A stretch of 64,000 nt of DNA from Gracilariopsis chorda (Eukaryota > Rhodophyta > Florideophyceae > Gracilariales > Gracilariaceae), in assembly GCA_003194525.1 (NCBI GenBank), contig NBIV01000200.1, forward strand, positions 1 to 64,000. The letters are read 5' to 3'. Shown here one piece after another: positions 1 to 11,837 of the stretch. Numbering within the stretch: the first letter of the stretch is position 1; each line of letters begins with the position of its first letter. The translations under genes were made by a program, and so were the position numbers. Below the pieces are notes generated by a model. It had not been told where the DNA came from. It ran no database searches and saw only the letters and a list, made by a program, of their open reading frames with translations.

Positions 1-2300
1 ATGGGCTCATGCCAGATCATCATGACTCTACCTGTCACTGATCCATTCCAAGTCATAGAACAAGTCATCAGCGCTGGTGGAATTTGCCAAGTCATCAAAC
101 GAATACATCTGGCACAGAACATGGTAAACCACCCAAAGATGGGGGTCAACGAGAAGACCAAGCATAATACCGTTAAACTCGGACGATTTCTCATCTACTA
201 GTGGCACTGACAGGAATAGGCTAGAAACTATATATAAACCCCGATGGATCCTCCGAAATTCAACTTGGATCATAAACATCGACTTGCAACCATTTCAACC
301 ATTGCACCTGTTTTCCAAACAGTGAGATGGGGTGACTTGTTGCTGTTTCAAACCATTCTGCTGGCAACTGCACGAAACCATGCTTTAACTTGCGGAGCAC
401 TTGACTAGACGCACAGTGAATGCTCGTCTGCATGCTTTCCGTGAAGAGAAAGTGCAGTCACACCCTTTGCAGGCGCTACACGTCTTGAGGTGTGCGCTGC
501 ACGATTGCGGAGAGAAATTACTCTCGTTGTTTTGTAATGCACGCCGAGGTACTCTTTGAAGTGCACAATAGATATCTCAGCAGAATGAATAATTTTTTTC
601 ACGCCCCGCACTGCGTGATTGAAAAATTGCACACAGCGTGCATTTGTTTAACGACAAGTGAACGGCGACACCATATGCAAGCTGCTTCGAGGTTGTGCTC
701 GCATTTTTCTTTATCTTTTCGTCGTAATGCTGGAATTCTTGCTGTACTGGTACTGCTTTTTTGCAAGACTGGTCGCCATCCCAGGGCTTATACCAAAGCA
801 GGTCATACAGCCCGTAGGTTGTTTTGGAGCCAAAACCCACAACACTTCTAGAGCCCTACACTCTAGTTGGATCACATACGCACTTCCATCACTACTGCAT
901 TGAAAGTGCTCATCAGGCAAGATCAACAACCTTGTTTGGCCCTGTGCTAACCCAATGGCATACAAACATTTTGATGCGTCATCCCAGACTCACTGCAGAA
1001 CTGATATGCTCAACCGCTTTTTTCTTGAACTTTCTGCAGTACTACACTACTGTTATGATTGCAGAAAATGTTTTGCTTTTTATCAAACTCTGATCAATAC
1101 CATAAACATTCAGAAACGATTCCAGCTGCTCTTAGTACTGTAGCATTGCTCTGTTCTCGATCTCAGCGACCTCTACCAGCAGTTTATTGACGATCGTTGT
1201 GTCAATCTTGTTTGGCACATACTGCTTGTCACTTCTCTGCCATCAATTTATGCTTTCTTGTTGTTCGCTTTCTAACCACTCTCACGAAGTCTCACCTAGA
1301 TGAAATGGTGACTACCTTAATAGCCATCTAGGACCTTATTTTTTTCATGTTTGCCGTGTGAGTGGATGTAGTAGAATATTACGTACTTTCGCCAACTGTA
1401 CTAGTAATCAACTGAGAGGTAGTAGTGGCAGAGAGCTAGCCACTGTGGTGACAGTCCACTGGGTCTAGTGGTGATGTGCGAACCAATTTGCAGCGAGGCG
1501 TAATGGGTGGGCACTATCTCAAGTCTATACTGGTCGGGAGTATGATAGCGATGGTTTGGAGGCCTGTGGCGACTACTAGCTGCACACGGTACCAAGAAGA
1601 CTGCAATGGTGCTTGTGTTTACTCTTCGGAGGTCTATAGGACTCGAGCTAACCTACATGGTCGACAAAGCGCTCTGACCTCCGGGAAATACCCTAAATAT
1701 TAATTAAAATTAGTACATAAAGAAACTTGAGATCGCAGTACCTTGGAACTGGTCAGGTTCCGTGGTATCTCCTCTGTTGGCACCCAGGTCGTCCCGTGAA
1801 ACAGTTTGGTCAGCAATGCTCTGACCACTTCTGCATGCACAGAGCCATGGTTACTATACCACTTCACCTTTCCAATGTTCATTCTTCTACAGTGGAAGTT
1901 ACTGCCGTTTATTCTTTACATCGTCGTTATTGTCATCTGCCATAAATATTATTTTTTCATTGTAATGTTTGAGGTGGTAAGAATTATATTCAATAGAATT
2001 TGATGCTGTTTAGCAGTCCTCAGTGCTGTATCTCAGTTTTATGCGGGTTGGGTTATCACTCGAGGGTGTTTGCCAAAATGTTGAAATTGAGACAGGATGG
2101 AATCGTTTTGTGAGAACCTTGGATTTCATTTCCTGGTTGGTTATGCGGGTACTATGTATTATGCCGTTGTTGAAATGATGCTGCATGTAACGGTGGCGTA
2201 TATTAATTTATTTGCGTTGTTTCGTGGGAGCGTGAATCTTGGCTATTATTACTGCCGATCAAGTGTTGATATATTGCGGTTGTGAGGGCATAACAGCGGT
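1..2300. other. Unassigned region, no gene recognised
   Basis: Only short, mutually overlapping reading frames up to about 120 codons are open here, and none shows a domain or motif that I recognise. Composition is mixed, with AT-rich stretches near 1,700-2,250. The left end may include the missing 3' end of the copia-like remnant that follows on the minus strand, but I could not identify a long terminal repeat. No tRNA, rRNA or repeat array was seen. Confidence 0.5.
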
Positions 2301-2301
2301 G

Positions 2302-2646
2302 TCATTTTAGACTACCAATTTGAGTATCCAGGTTGTGTGTATCGTCGCATCTGTGGCGGAGAGATATATCCGGCTTCAGGCTTTGATAAGGCTCCCACGT
2401 TTTGTTTTTCTGAGTCCCATGAAATGAGATTGTTGTTGATGCAGTGAGGATTAATAAATAGAGACTTGCGGTTCTTGCCGTTTGTGAAGTCTTTATCGCT
2501 GTACAAATGGAAAGTATTAAATTTGTTCCGGGTTGTCTTGTTGAAGACCTCTGTTTGCCTTCTGGCCCCCTGAAGGAATCTGAGTAGGCTTTATACAGCT
2601 TGCTGGGGATTTTGTTGTTGTGCAAACATGTGCCGAACCTGGGCAT
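2302..2646 (-). pseudogene. Copia-like RNase H fragment
   Basis: The minus-strand frame contains LYKAYSDSFRGPEGKQRSST, which resembles the GYSDSDWAG-x-x-x-x-RRST motif of copia RNase H, and ISFHGTQKNKTWEPYQSLKP, which resembles the I-x-W-x-SKKQ-x-TVA-x-SS-x-EAEY motif. The first catalytic aspartate appears present; the glutamate of EAEY is lost. It is the last domain before the unassigned region, so the 3' LTR should lie below 2,300 but was not identified. Confidence 0.5.
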
Positions 2647-2920
2647 TTTGTGGCAGAGGTTATGTCCAGGTGCCTGCTATCCGCTTTGTAGCGGATTTCT
2701 CCAACTACTTTCCAGTAAATGGTAACTCTTGTGGACAGAGAGGTTTCGTGGCTTCCTGCTTATCTTAGTGCTTCAGATTGCTGTAAGGAGCTAGGGTGGC
2801 GTTGCAGTTACTTTTAAAATTCTGTTACAATAGGGCGTCGATGCTATCTGGTTGTAAGCCCTGGGTGCCAGCATCTCCTCAAGTAACATTCCAGTTGGAA
2901 ACCCACGTCAGGGACCCTAG

Positions 2921-3655
2921 CTATTTCATTTTGTATTTGGTAAGCAGATCGTGATAGCGGGTGTCTACGAGAGAGTGATGTGAGGCGAAGACAAAGGCGC
3001 CATCGATTTTTGTGCCTACCATGATGATTCCTGTCTTCTTTTTGAGTGTATGAAAGCAATTGTGATGTTCGGATCTGCGGTAACCTAAGGATTTGAGAAA
3101 CTGGTGTATCCCACGATTGCAATAATACGCTCCTTGCGGTGCTCCATAGATGTTGCCATCGAGTTGGGTATATGGGCCTGGGTGCTTGTGTTTGCCATGG
3201 AATGTGGGAATCTGGCTGGCATATACTGGGTTCTTGTGTTGATACTGTTCATGAAGATAGGTCACTGTGATGTCCAAATGTTCAAGGGTTAGATTTAGGG
3301 TGGTCTGTAGTGCAATAAGCATGGGCTGAGTGGTACGGTTGGCATTGTACTTTTTCGTATGTTTCGGATCGTCGTGCAACCATGGTTCCATTGAGTTTCC
3401 TCGCAGATTAAATCTGAATTTGCGCGGCAGTATGCTTCTTTCTGTTACTCTTTTGTATCTATACAATTTCACAAGTAGTATGATAAACTGCGCGGGTGGT
3501 TGGAAGTCTGAACCCAATGATTTTATACTGTGATGGGAGTCAAGGGTTTCAAGCTCTTCATCGAGCGCAGTTTTCAGTTGGGCTGCATCTGAATATTTTT
3601 CTGCCTGTGATAAAGTGGCTGGAGATGGGGTGTTGAGTTTTATGGTGGTTAGCAT
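2921..3655 (-). pseudogene. Copia-like reverse transcriptase fragment
   Basis: This 244-residue minus-strand frame follows the copia RT layout. An opening segment EKYSDAAQLKTALDEELETL resembles the conserved A-x-x-x-x-x-W-x-x-A-M-x-x-E-L block. A mid segment LDITVTYLHEQYQHKNPVYA matches the LDVKTAFLNG-L-x-x-x-IYM block. LDGNIYGAPQGAYYCNRG matches the L-x-x-ALYGLKQAPR-x-W block, followed by FLKSLGYRRSEHHNCF. The catalytic YVDD box is degraded (VGTKIDGAFV is in its place), so activity is excluded. The neighbouring integrase and RNase H pieces support the call. Confidence 0.72.
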
Positions 3656-3799
3656 GGGTTGTTGAGTTGAGGCGTGACTTCTGAACGATGTACTTTTCGT
3701 GGCTCCGAAGTCGATATTTTTGTGAAATGGTTGGAAAATCGTCGCTCGGATTGTCCGGGAGGTGCGAGTGTGCAGGTTTAAGCTGACTATGAGATGGGG

Positions 3800-4215
3800 G
3801 AGGTCGTATAAATGTATTTACGTGGCGTATTCCATGGGTAGTTAGGTGATGACAAACATGGTGTTCATTATATTCTCGTCGCATGATACCTAAGGTGAAC
3901 TCTTTGGCGTTGTCACTGCGAAAGTTTTGCAATGAGAGCTTCGTTTATTGTTTGATGTGTTTGACCAAGTTCTATGTAGGTCGCTATGTTCTTTTACGCT
4001 TTCGTGAAATGCACGATAGAGAATTTGCTGGCCTTGCATACTACAAAATATATGTGTTTATTGCCATGTAATGAGGATGGTTTTAGCGGTTTACATGTAT
4101 CCGAGTTGACATACGCCCCAAGGCTGTGGGAGTGGGTGGTGCTTTTCTAGATGGTCGGATATGTTTGGTATGGCTGCATGCCTTACAAGTTAGTTTGGTG
4201 TCAGGGAGGAGACTG
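3800..4215 (-). pseudogene. Copia-like integrase fragment
   Basis: Translating the minus strand from 4,215 gives a CKAC-x-H-like segment as in the integrase zinc-binding region, then after two stop codons the peptide LRSDNGGEF-like QNFRSDNAKEF (near 3,930-3,900). RSDN-x-x-EF holds the second catalytic aspartate of the DDE triad and is a hallmark of copia integrases. After it the frame degenerates. Several in-frame stops are present, so it is not functional. It sits directly upstream of the RT fragment, as expected for a copia polyprotein. Confidence 0.6.
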
Positions 4216-4571
4216 GTCAGCATGAGTGAAAGCAGAAGATTTTTTACGTGAGTGCTAGTTTACTTGGATGAAGGTGATTTAGTTTGAAATGCCATTCGTG
4301 TGTGCTGAGCGGTATGTTGGAGCGAGATGGGAGTTAGGTGTGGTTTTATAAATGTCGAAAATTGGTTGTGTTTGAGGAGGTGGCGTTTTGGGTGGTAACG
4401 GGCGGAGGAATGGCTGGCGTGGTTTCGGCTTTGTGTGTTGCTGGGGCTCTTTGGATTCTGCGTGTCGCTGTATCATGATGTAGGTTGAGCGTTTCCTTAG
4501 GGGTTGCCAACGGTCGGAAGGAGGGTAAAGCTCTTGCTTTTTGAGGATGGGTGGAGTTTACAATCTTACTA

Positions 4572-5039
4572 TCTCAACAACCCACTCTTAATGATTTACA
4601 CATGTATGAGGGGGGTGTTGTTGATTGACGGGAGGAGTTGCGCCAATAAACCACCCTGTATGCCCCTCTACGCGCTTGCAAAACTGCCATTTGGCGCAAC
4701 GCCTCCCTACCATTTAAAAAATTCAGCAGCAGCAGCAGCAGAGCTTGCTGCTTACTGGCTGGCACTCCCGTAATGACTGCAGTGCCAGCCAGTTACAAAA
4801 AGCAACGTGTCGCGCTTTCTCATCATTGGCTGGCACTGCAGTCAATGTAGGTACCTAAACAAAACCCCTAAGGCTCCACATACTCTAGGCGCCGCGGCGC
4901 CCCGTGGTTTTACGAGCGCTATTGCGAGCGCAAGCGAGCAAAGTGCTCGGAGAGCCTCCGAACGCTACTAAATACACAAAGCTACAAAACCAACGCGGCG
5001 CGCAGCGCCGCCCACGGCCGAAGACCGTTTCCACCTGTC
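4572..5039 (+). mobile_element. Non-autonomous Helitron (Helentron/HINE-like), copy A
   Basis: This element of about 468 bp shares both ends with the autonomous Helitron at 35,008. The left end starts TCTCAACA and carries an inverted repeat, GGGAGGAGTTGCGCCA at 4,630-4,645 facing TGGCGCAACGCCTCCC at 4,692-4,707 (one mismatch), then a CAG microsatellite near 4,727. The right end has two small GC hairpins followed by a CTGTC terminus. It contains the palindrome GGCGCCGCGGCGCC near 4,888 and no coding capacity. It lies inside the copia remnant. It is near-identical in layout to copy C at 41,677, so both probably moved with the same Helitron machinery. Confidence 0.8.
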
Positions 5040-5376
5040 GAACTGGTTGTGATTGTGGCCTAAAGATGTTCTGGGTACGAGAGCTGGTGTACTTGAGATG
5101 GCCAGCGATATGCCCTGAGTTTTCTGTGAATGTCATACGTCCATAGCCATATGCAGTTTCGGTAAATGATAGGCATTTGGGCTGCATGGATGGTTTGGAG
5201 ACAGCTTTTGTGATGAGATGATTATCCTTGCCGGTTTGGAGGTGGAGCGCTCCATTGTGGATGCAACGTGTCTGTTGTTTTGTTGTAGTGTGGGTTAGCG
5301 TTTGTTGTTGAAAGCCTTGCATGGAAAGGAGTGATTGGAGTATATGTATACGGTGTGGGCCGCTGTAGAGGACCAA
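5040..5376 (-). pseudogene. Copia-like protease region fragment
   Basis: The minus-strand frame ending at 5,376 carries a pattern like the copia aspartic protease and its downstream segment: an LYSG peptide sits where the catalytic DSG triad is expected, then an NGALHLQTG stretch resembling the G-x-hydrophobic-x-L segment, and later SKPSMQPKCLSFTE resembling the conserved VP-x-x-x-x-NLLS motif. The catalytic aspartate is replaced by tyrosine, so the enzyme would be inactive. The frame is cut by the right end of the Helitron at about 5,039. Assignment rests on motif order and on integrase, RT and RNase H following in the proper order; alone it would be weak. Confidence 0.5.
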
Positions 5377-5424
5377 ATTCCCATTGTTTTACTTACCGGT
5401 GATCCATGTGACATCAACCTGTGC

Positions 5425-5650
5425 ATTATGTTGGTGGTGAGGAGTGCCGGGCAGCCAAGATGCAGCAGCAGCCGATAACGTCTGAGCTGTGCTGCTGCTG
5501 CTACAGAATTTTGAAATTTGGCGGGGAGTTGTTCCGCCAAAGTGGAAATTGCATGGGCTGAAGGGGGCTTGGAAGCGAAGGTTTTGGCGCAACGCCTCCC
5601 GAAAATCATGAACCTTCCTCTCATCTTTGAGTCAATAATTATAATACCAG
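5425..5650 (-). mobile_element. Helitron left-end fragment (minus strand)
   Basis: On the minus strand the sequence begins with the Helitron left-end pattern: a GATGAGAGG run, then GGGAGGCGTTGCGCCA (plus-strand positions 5,585-5,600), a spacer, then the second arm in degraded form near 5,519-5,536, then a CAG microsatellite and the TGGCTGCCCGGCACTCC segment that matches copy A. The right end is absent; copia protease sequence takes over near 5,400. It is a truncated copy in inverted orientation to its neighbours. Confidence 0.65.
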
Positions 5651-5689
5651 TGGACAAGTGGATGCAGCATTCGGCTACTGGCGGCACTG

Positions 5690-5741
5690 TGACCACACGT
5701 CGCGCTACGGTGCCTGCAGCGAAAGGCCACTTCTACCTGTC
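5690..5741 (+). mobile_element. Helitron right-end remnant
   Basis: About 50 nt here match the right end of the Helitron family: a degraded first hairpin, then GCAGCGAAAGGCC with a terminal CTACCTGTC like the CTTGTC ends of other copies. The left end of another element (copy F) follows with no spacer, reproducing the head-to-tail junction seen at 41,676/41,677. Confidence 0.55.
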
Positions 5742-6289
5742 TCTCGCTTCATAAGCATTCACCTGCTTATGGAGAGGATGGTTTTGACTGATTGGAGGGG
5801 TTGCGCTAATAAACCCCCCTGCATGCCCCTGTACGGCCATGCTAAACGTCTATTTGGTGCGACGCCTCCCTGCCATTTACACAGTCAGCAGCAGCAGAAG
5901 TAGTGAAGCTCACTGCTTAGTGATTAGCACTCCCATAGTGAATGGAAATGCGGCCAGTTACAGAAGGAAACCCCTCACGCTTCACCCTCAGTGGCCTGCA
6001 CTGCGATCAATTTAGGCACCATTAGACAAAGGTGTACGGCTCTACCTAATATAAGCACCGCAGCGCCCAGGGGCTCTATAAGAGCTATTGCAAGCGTGAG
6101 GAAGCAAAGCACTCGGATATCTTCCGAACGCTACTCAATCAACAAAGCTACAAAAGGCTCTATAAGCACTATTGCCAGCGTAAAGAATTACAATAATCAG
6201 AGAGCCTGCGAACGCTACTCAATAAACAAAGTCACAAAAGCGACGGGGTGCACAGCGCAGCCTGCAGCCGGAGGTGGCTTATAATTGTC
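5742..6289 (+). mobile_element. Non-autonomous Helitron, copy F
   Basis: This diverged element of about 548 bp keeps the family layout: a TCTCGCTTCATAAG start equivalent to TCTCCACTATAAG at 41,677, arms resembling GGAGGGGTTGCGC and GGTGCGACGCCTCCC, a short CAG tract near 5,889, an internal duplication of the GCTATTGCGAGCG-type segment (6,078-6,200), and a degraded GCAGCCGGAGGTGGC hairpin before an ATTGTC terminus. It has no gene. The internal duplication explains its greater length than copies A and C. Confidence 0.65.
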
Positions 6290-6499
6290 CCCGAAGTATC
6301 ATGATTCCCGCCGAAACCCACACCGTGCACCATATCTGTATCGCTGGATTTCGCTCCTCCAACTGTATGTATACCATATGTCCCTGGGATTCCAATGCAA
6401 CCATACTGACGCACAATGCCGAGATGCAGTACATCTCAAATTCAGAGGCGCCAAACCCCTAGCTAACGACATACAAACTGACCTCGCATCCCCACTCCA

Positions 6500-8902
6500 G
6501 ACGTATCAGTAATGCAGCGTGTCACTGCAATAAATGAATGCAATGCCAAACGCTCAGCAGTAACTGGCTTGCGTGACAAGTGGCTGGTTTTTTGCAATTT
6601 GACAGTGCAGGATAGTGCGCGGAGCATATATAATGCACTGCTGCAGTGCAAAATTAATCTCCATTGCTCACCTCAATCACTATTGTACATTGTATTTCCG
6701 GCTTGGCCAGTAGGGCAGTGTCGTAAACTTTTGCTACTTGGGGCACTGTTGCTGGCCTGGGACCTAGGCAAGAGCGAGCTCTTGTGCAGGTCACCACAAG
6801 AGTAAAGCACTGAATACCGTGGTCCCCTGTGGTATACTGGTCGTCTGACCGCGATCAGAAAGTCTGAGGGCTTCCTAGACCTAGTTCCTGCTTGCAGTGC
6901 AGGTTCTGGGACAGCCACCGTGTCGTACCTCTTGGGGACGAAAGGTGCACTTCGGCGTGTGAGTAAAGGCAGAACAATCCTTTCAATGGTACGTGGGCTA
7001 AACATCAAATGGCTTGAAAACTGGCTGGGCACACTCTGTCCGTCATAATCCAACAGAATTGTGTCGAGAGTCTCTGTTCTGCGCACGACTGCATCGCGCA
7101 AAAGTTAAGTCTTGCAGCATTAATTTTAACTGCTCATGAAGTTATACCTGGTGCGTACAAAGCAAAAAACTGCAATCACTTTTTTCACTTTCAATTTGTT
7201 ATATTGGAAATTATTCCGAAACTATAGCAAACGTTTTAGCAATTTAAAACACTAGAATTGGTTTTTTCATTCTTTGTAAACTACTATGACGCAAGAAAGT
7301 CCACGTACGAAGTCTGGTGGTGCCCGAAAATAATCTGATGGTGCCAGAGAGAACTAAGAAGGTGTTAGCCAGTTGTGGAGGTGCAAGAGAGCACTCAGGT
7401 GACGCAAGGCAAAACGCTGGCGATGATCGCGTGAATAGTAATGGATCACGGCCAAGATCTGGAAGACGTCGGCGACTACCACTTCTGCCGACGCCAGATG
7501 AAGTGGTGGTATATAAAAGTGGAGCGCACGTTCAAGGACTGATTTTTCTAGCTGTGGAGAAGGACGAAATTACTCTTGCACCTACGCATCTGGTAGGGGC
7601 ATATATCACAAATGCTACTGGAACCAGTGGGTCCATTATCACATGTCTACCAACTCCGTGCCCAATACCTGAGTTTCTGGAGTTTGTGAGAGCTTATCCA
7701 AGTCACAATATTTCGCCTCCGATGCCACCCTCTCTCTCACAGATAACTCCAGTACAGATACCTATTCCGATGTAAGTGGAAGAGGATGGGATCATTCCTG
7801 CCTCTTCACATCCGTCGCAGCAGCCTGCTGTGCCGCAAGCTTCTGGGGAAGAAGAGATGCTCGTTACATGGAAGTGGAAGAGGATGAGATCTCTCCTGCT
7901 CTTCCACAGCCAGCGCAGATGGCTGCTCTACAACAAGCTGAACCAGAAGAAGAACAGATTCCTTTTTCGATATAAATGGAATAGAATGAGATCACTCCTG
8001 CTCCCTCACACCCGCCGCAGCACCTTGCTATGACCCAAGGTGAAGAACACAAGCAGATTCCTGTTCCTATGGACTCGGAAGAGAATGACATCAATTGATT
8101 TTGTTCCCTTATAGCGACTGCAGAAGCAGTCGCAGCACCCGCAGTGGCCAAGGCAGCAGCTTAACACAACAAGTATGCAGTTTGCTGGGCGTCCTGATCG
8201 AGGAATCTATCGCGTATACTATGCGTGAGATTCCGTGGCAGGTCAGTCTTGGAATAACCCAGCAACCTGTGCAAGCATATAAGAGTTTAAAAAGCTTTCC
8301 ACTGCGGGTTAAGGGGGATCTGAAAGATGCCACGAGCACTCACACACGCTTTCCTCCTCCCCGTACCCGGACTAGACATTCAAAGTTCATAGCTTCAAAT
8401 ATTGCGGTTGTGTTTTTCTTTGCGAAGAGAGCACTGGAATGTTTTGTGGATTTAGAACAGTGTCGGTATGGGGCGTCACGTTTCGCAAAACGCATAGAAA
8501 CGAGTTGGTTCGCAGTCTTCATAGTTTGAGTGCTGACTCCCATTTACTAAACTTGAGTGCACGCTTCGCGACGACTTAGGCGTTCACCGACATTTCTTAT
8601 GTGATAGGCGGCCGTCCCTCCGTTCTCAGACTTAAGGGAGACACAGGTCTCGCTTTCCCTAAAAAGAACCAGAACAACACGCGCTACAGCTTTCTGTTGG
8701 GTACTCATCCGCCTTCCTTGGATCAATCTCACTATGCGCGTGCCGATAGGCGTGCGTTCATTCAGAACATCAACGTAGAAGACATCGTTCCCGAGTTATA
8801 CGATGTAATCTAGCCCAAGCCTGACGTAGTACGCGAGCGGTTCCGATCCATGCTTAACAGGCAACAACCGCACCAAAAAATGGACACTGCTCTGGATTTT
8901 AT
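6500..8902 (+). mobile_element. Truncated Helitron, same family as the 35 kb element
   Basis: From about 6,600 the sequence parallels the autonomous Helitron leader (35,410 onward), including the segment GCTTGGCCAGTAGGGCAG at 6,703 against GCTTGGCCAATAGCGCAG at 35,488 and the CTGGCCTGGGACCTAGGCAA segment. It then enters a broken copy of the Helitron gene. It stops near 8,900 where the 5' LTR of gypsy-1 begins; the Rep and helicase parts are missing and were not found on the other side of gypsy-1. Left boundary is uncertain by about 100 nt. Confidence 0.75.
7286..8895 (+). pseudogene. Helitron RepHel gene remnant (N-terminal third)
   Basis: The ATG at 7,286 aligns with the start of the intact Helitron protein at 36,104 but meets a TAA after 15 codons. 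Downstream pieces match the intact protein in order: the repeat-rich N-terminus with SGAHVQG and CPIPEFLEFVR (7,317-7,775), degraded copies of the acidic MEVEEDEI repeats (7,776-8,090), then GRPSVLRLKGD, NQNNTRYSFLLGT and DIVPELYDVI (8,601-8,813). Multiple stops and frame changes separate them. The Rep endonuclease and helicase domains are lost, so it cannot act. Confidence 0.8.
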
Positions 8903-9388
8903 TATAATGGCCCTAAAAGCAGACGACTGGCAAGCTGTAGTGCCGAAGAGGTGGCCAAACGACCAGAGCACCACTGCCTGGTGTCAATATTAGCCACGTG
9001 GTCGGAGATAATCGTGATCTGAGGTGTGACCTCCGGTGGACCTGGCACTGCAGCACAGTACACCGTAGAATAGTGTGGTATTTTATTTAGATTTTTAGTA
9101 GTAGTTACCTGTGGTGTGGAGCGCCTCGCCGACTATATTAGTTCGCTCAAGTGCATCCAGCCACTGAGGAGGAAAGGCTAGCACCACCTCCGTCTTCTAG
9201 TCGCCCCCAAGCTTCCAGTGAACACAGGCTTCCAAGCCATCGTTACGAGTGCGCCCGACCTGTAGTGACCTCATATAACGACTGCCCATGGCGCCTGCAC
9301 GTTAGAAGGCGCCCACGACACAACTAGACCACAGTGGACTGTCACCCTAGTGGCTGGTACTCTCCCCCGCTACCCCTAGTAGGTACCA
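8903..9388 (+). repeat. 5' LTR of gypsy-1
   Basis: This stretch of about 485 nt is closely similar to 30,675-31,163, starting around GGCCCTAA, sharing CACGTGG, GCGGTGGACCTGGCACTGCA-like and TTCCAAGCCATCGTTACGAG segments, and ending about TAGTAGGTA. The exact left edge blends into the Helitron remnant. A CACGTG box sits at 8,995-9,000, matched in the 3' LTR at 30,767-30,772. The LTR would supply promoter and polyadenylation signals. Confidence 0.8.
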
Positions 9389-11837
9389 TTTCCCAGTTTA
9401 GTCTTTGGATTAGTATTCTACTACATCTGGTCTCCTGGTCTAGACGCCTACAAAGATAGCCATTTGGAATCTTAAGACCGAAGGAAATCGAATAGGAATT
9501 CTACCATTGGACTATTCGTCGTCGTTTCTGACTTGAAAGCAACCGTGACCTCATGTGTAACCAACACACCAACCCCACAACAGACGACTAACAAGGAACC
9601 CCAGGAGCTGCTGTGGCCGCTTCGGATACTCCTGCGCCAGTACCCTCCCGAGGGGACGGTGCAAGTGACCATAGGAGCTCTTGCAGCCGTTCCGGTGGAC
9701 GTATGATTGACCCAGCGGACAACCCCGAACGACTCATCCGGTAGTCAGCATTGTTCGCTTGCATTCGCAAGAGGTTCGAACAGTTGAACCTGCCGGTCGA
9801 CCAAAGTAATATTGCACTACAACCTCAGGACTGAGCCACACTCACCCCCAATGCCCAAATGGTGAACGAGGTTGCCGCTCTTTTATGACCGCAACTCAGT
9901 TCTTGGTGTAAAGACCAAGTGGAGCAATTCCTAAGGGACCAGCTGGATAGGGCACTTAGCAACCGCCTCTCCGTGTTGGCTGACCGACTAATTCCTCAGG
10001 CAATTTACTTAGATGTCCTAGTGGAGTCAACCGCCACGAACATCCAGGGGGAAATCACATGCCAGGTAGGCCAACTCAACAGCTCTCGAGCTGTTTCTCA
10101 AAGAGAGCCGTCGATTTTCCATCGGCCAGGCGAGATCTCACCCCAGGGAGCAGCTACAGAATTAGATCCTTGCTTGGGAAATCATCAGGAACGTCCATTG
10201 TACCATCCACAGCCTGGGCTAGAGAGACCTCATAGACACAGAGAACGCGCGGGAGATGAGCCCATTGGTCAATACGGCATTCGGAATGCCACAAAATACC
10301 ATTGAGGCAGTAAAAAGCCTGTCTGAGAGAGAGAGAGAGAGACTTTGGAAGTGCCGAAGACCAGAGGAAAAAGAAGAGAACCCGAATGTCAAAGAGTTCG
10401 AGCCGTCGGAAGAGAGACCACTCGAACTCCAGTGGTGACCACCATTTGGACCGCTCCAGCACATCCGATACCGATGCGGATGAGGCAGACGTTCTGCGCC
10501 TCACACCATTGGCCACGACTAATAAGGTTTTCCAGAACGTCTTGGACGTAGACAAGTACCACCTGTTGGATCGGTCCAAGCGGTACACCTCATCGGTCGC
10601 CAAAAATATTGCCAAGTGGGCCAAGAGGATGCAAGTGACCAACCAAGAGAAGTTTTCTGAGAAGGATCCCATTACAGTCCTCAGGTTCTTGAGTTCGTTC
10701 CAAGTGGCCTGTGACCAGAATGGTATCCATGAAGAAGCTGCAATGTATGTATTTCAGTTCTTTCTCAGTGGTCAAGCAAAAGATCGTGTGGTTGCCAAGA
10801 TATCTAGCTCGGCCAATACTGTGGATGCTCGTGAAAGGGAGCTCTTCAGAGCATATCCTGCGGTCGTCCATTATTTATCGGAGACCTATGCCTCCGATGA
10901 CCACATAATGGATGCCTATCTGGACGTCATTAGATACCATCAAGGTTCCACTGTGACGAAAATGGACTTAGCTGACCACGTTTTGACATGTGTCTGCCGT
11001 TGCGGCAACGTTTTTTCCGAAGGCCCGCTCAAGCGATACTTTATCGCAGGTCTGTTACCAGCCATACGGACCCACATCCGTAACCACTACACTGCCCATC
11101 CGGACCTTTCGTTACGTCGGCTGGTGACGTTCGCCGAAGGATACGGGAAGACCTATAGGACTTCCCGCCGTGCGGGTGATGTGTATACCAGGGGACGCAC
11201 CACACTACTGGCGAAGGGAGGAAGTGACCTTCTGGGTGAGTCGTATACCAATATGGACTCAGCGTATAGACAGTCTGAAACTCCAGACGCACTCGCAGTG
11301 AGCTTCTCTTCGGTCCCATCTAGTGCAACATCGCTTCTGACCTCAGGAATGACCACAACATCTGCTCTGGCTACTTCCATATTGTCTCCAGTGGCCCCGC
11401 CGAAGTTTATTCTTACGAAGTCCCATCAGCCGTTTTTCATTCGCTTGTCTTTGGCCCTTCCATGTGACTGCGTCAAATTTATGCCTGAGGACATCCTTAA
11501 GGTCGTCATGGCCCGTAGAGATGAGAACTATCGGGTGTGGCACACGGAAGGCTATTACCGAAGGCCAATTAGCCAGCGGACCACAGGGACTCCGGAGAGT
11601 TCAAAGTACCTACCACCCCTTACGATCCCCGTCCAGCAACCTCAGGTTAATATGCTGGACAAATCTTTCAATGCGATTCAGCATCCTGACCATCAGAACA
11701 ATCCCACGGCACTGGAGCAATTGTCTCCTTACACCGGACCAGAAGACCAGAGAGGAGAAGAAGAAGTTGGTACCGAAGGACGGAAGTTATCAGGACTCCA
11801 GTCAGGCGTACGCCGTAGACCAGTGGGAAGACCTTGA
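9389..11837 (+). pseudogene. gag: gypsy-1 gag
   Basis: The best-preserved part is the 483-codon frame from ATG 10,386, whose middle (SEKDPITVLRFLSSFQVACD onward, through CRCGNVFSEGPLKRYFIAGL) matches the retrotransposon capsid (Retrotrans_gag) domain and aligns well with the gypsy-2 Gag. Upstream, 9,919-10,385 holds a broken N-terminal part and a short GA microsatellite (10,325-10,342). The zinc-knuckle region near 11,440-11,500 is in the next frame and has lost the CCHC pattern kept in gypsy-2, so a frameshift has separated capsid from nucleocapsid and Pol. Gag would form the particle that packages element RNA. Confidence 0.75.

Larger units (their letters stand above)
2302..5400 (-). mobile_element. 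Decayed Ty1/copia-type LTR retrotransposon (minus strand)
   Basis: Reading the minus strand from about 5,400 down to 2,302, fragments resembling copia Pol appear in the order protease, integrase, reverse transcriptase, RNase H. Integrase ahead of RT is diagnostic of Ty1/copia rather than Ty3/gypsy. Every domain is broken by stops and frame changes and no LTRs were found, so this is an old dead copy. A non-autonomous Helitron (4,572-5,039) lies inside it between protease and integrase, which dates that insertion after the copia element. The part upstream of protease (gag) is missing or unrecognisable and is replaced by Helitron pieces above 5,400. Confidence 0.75.
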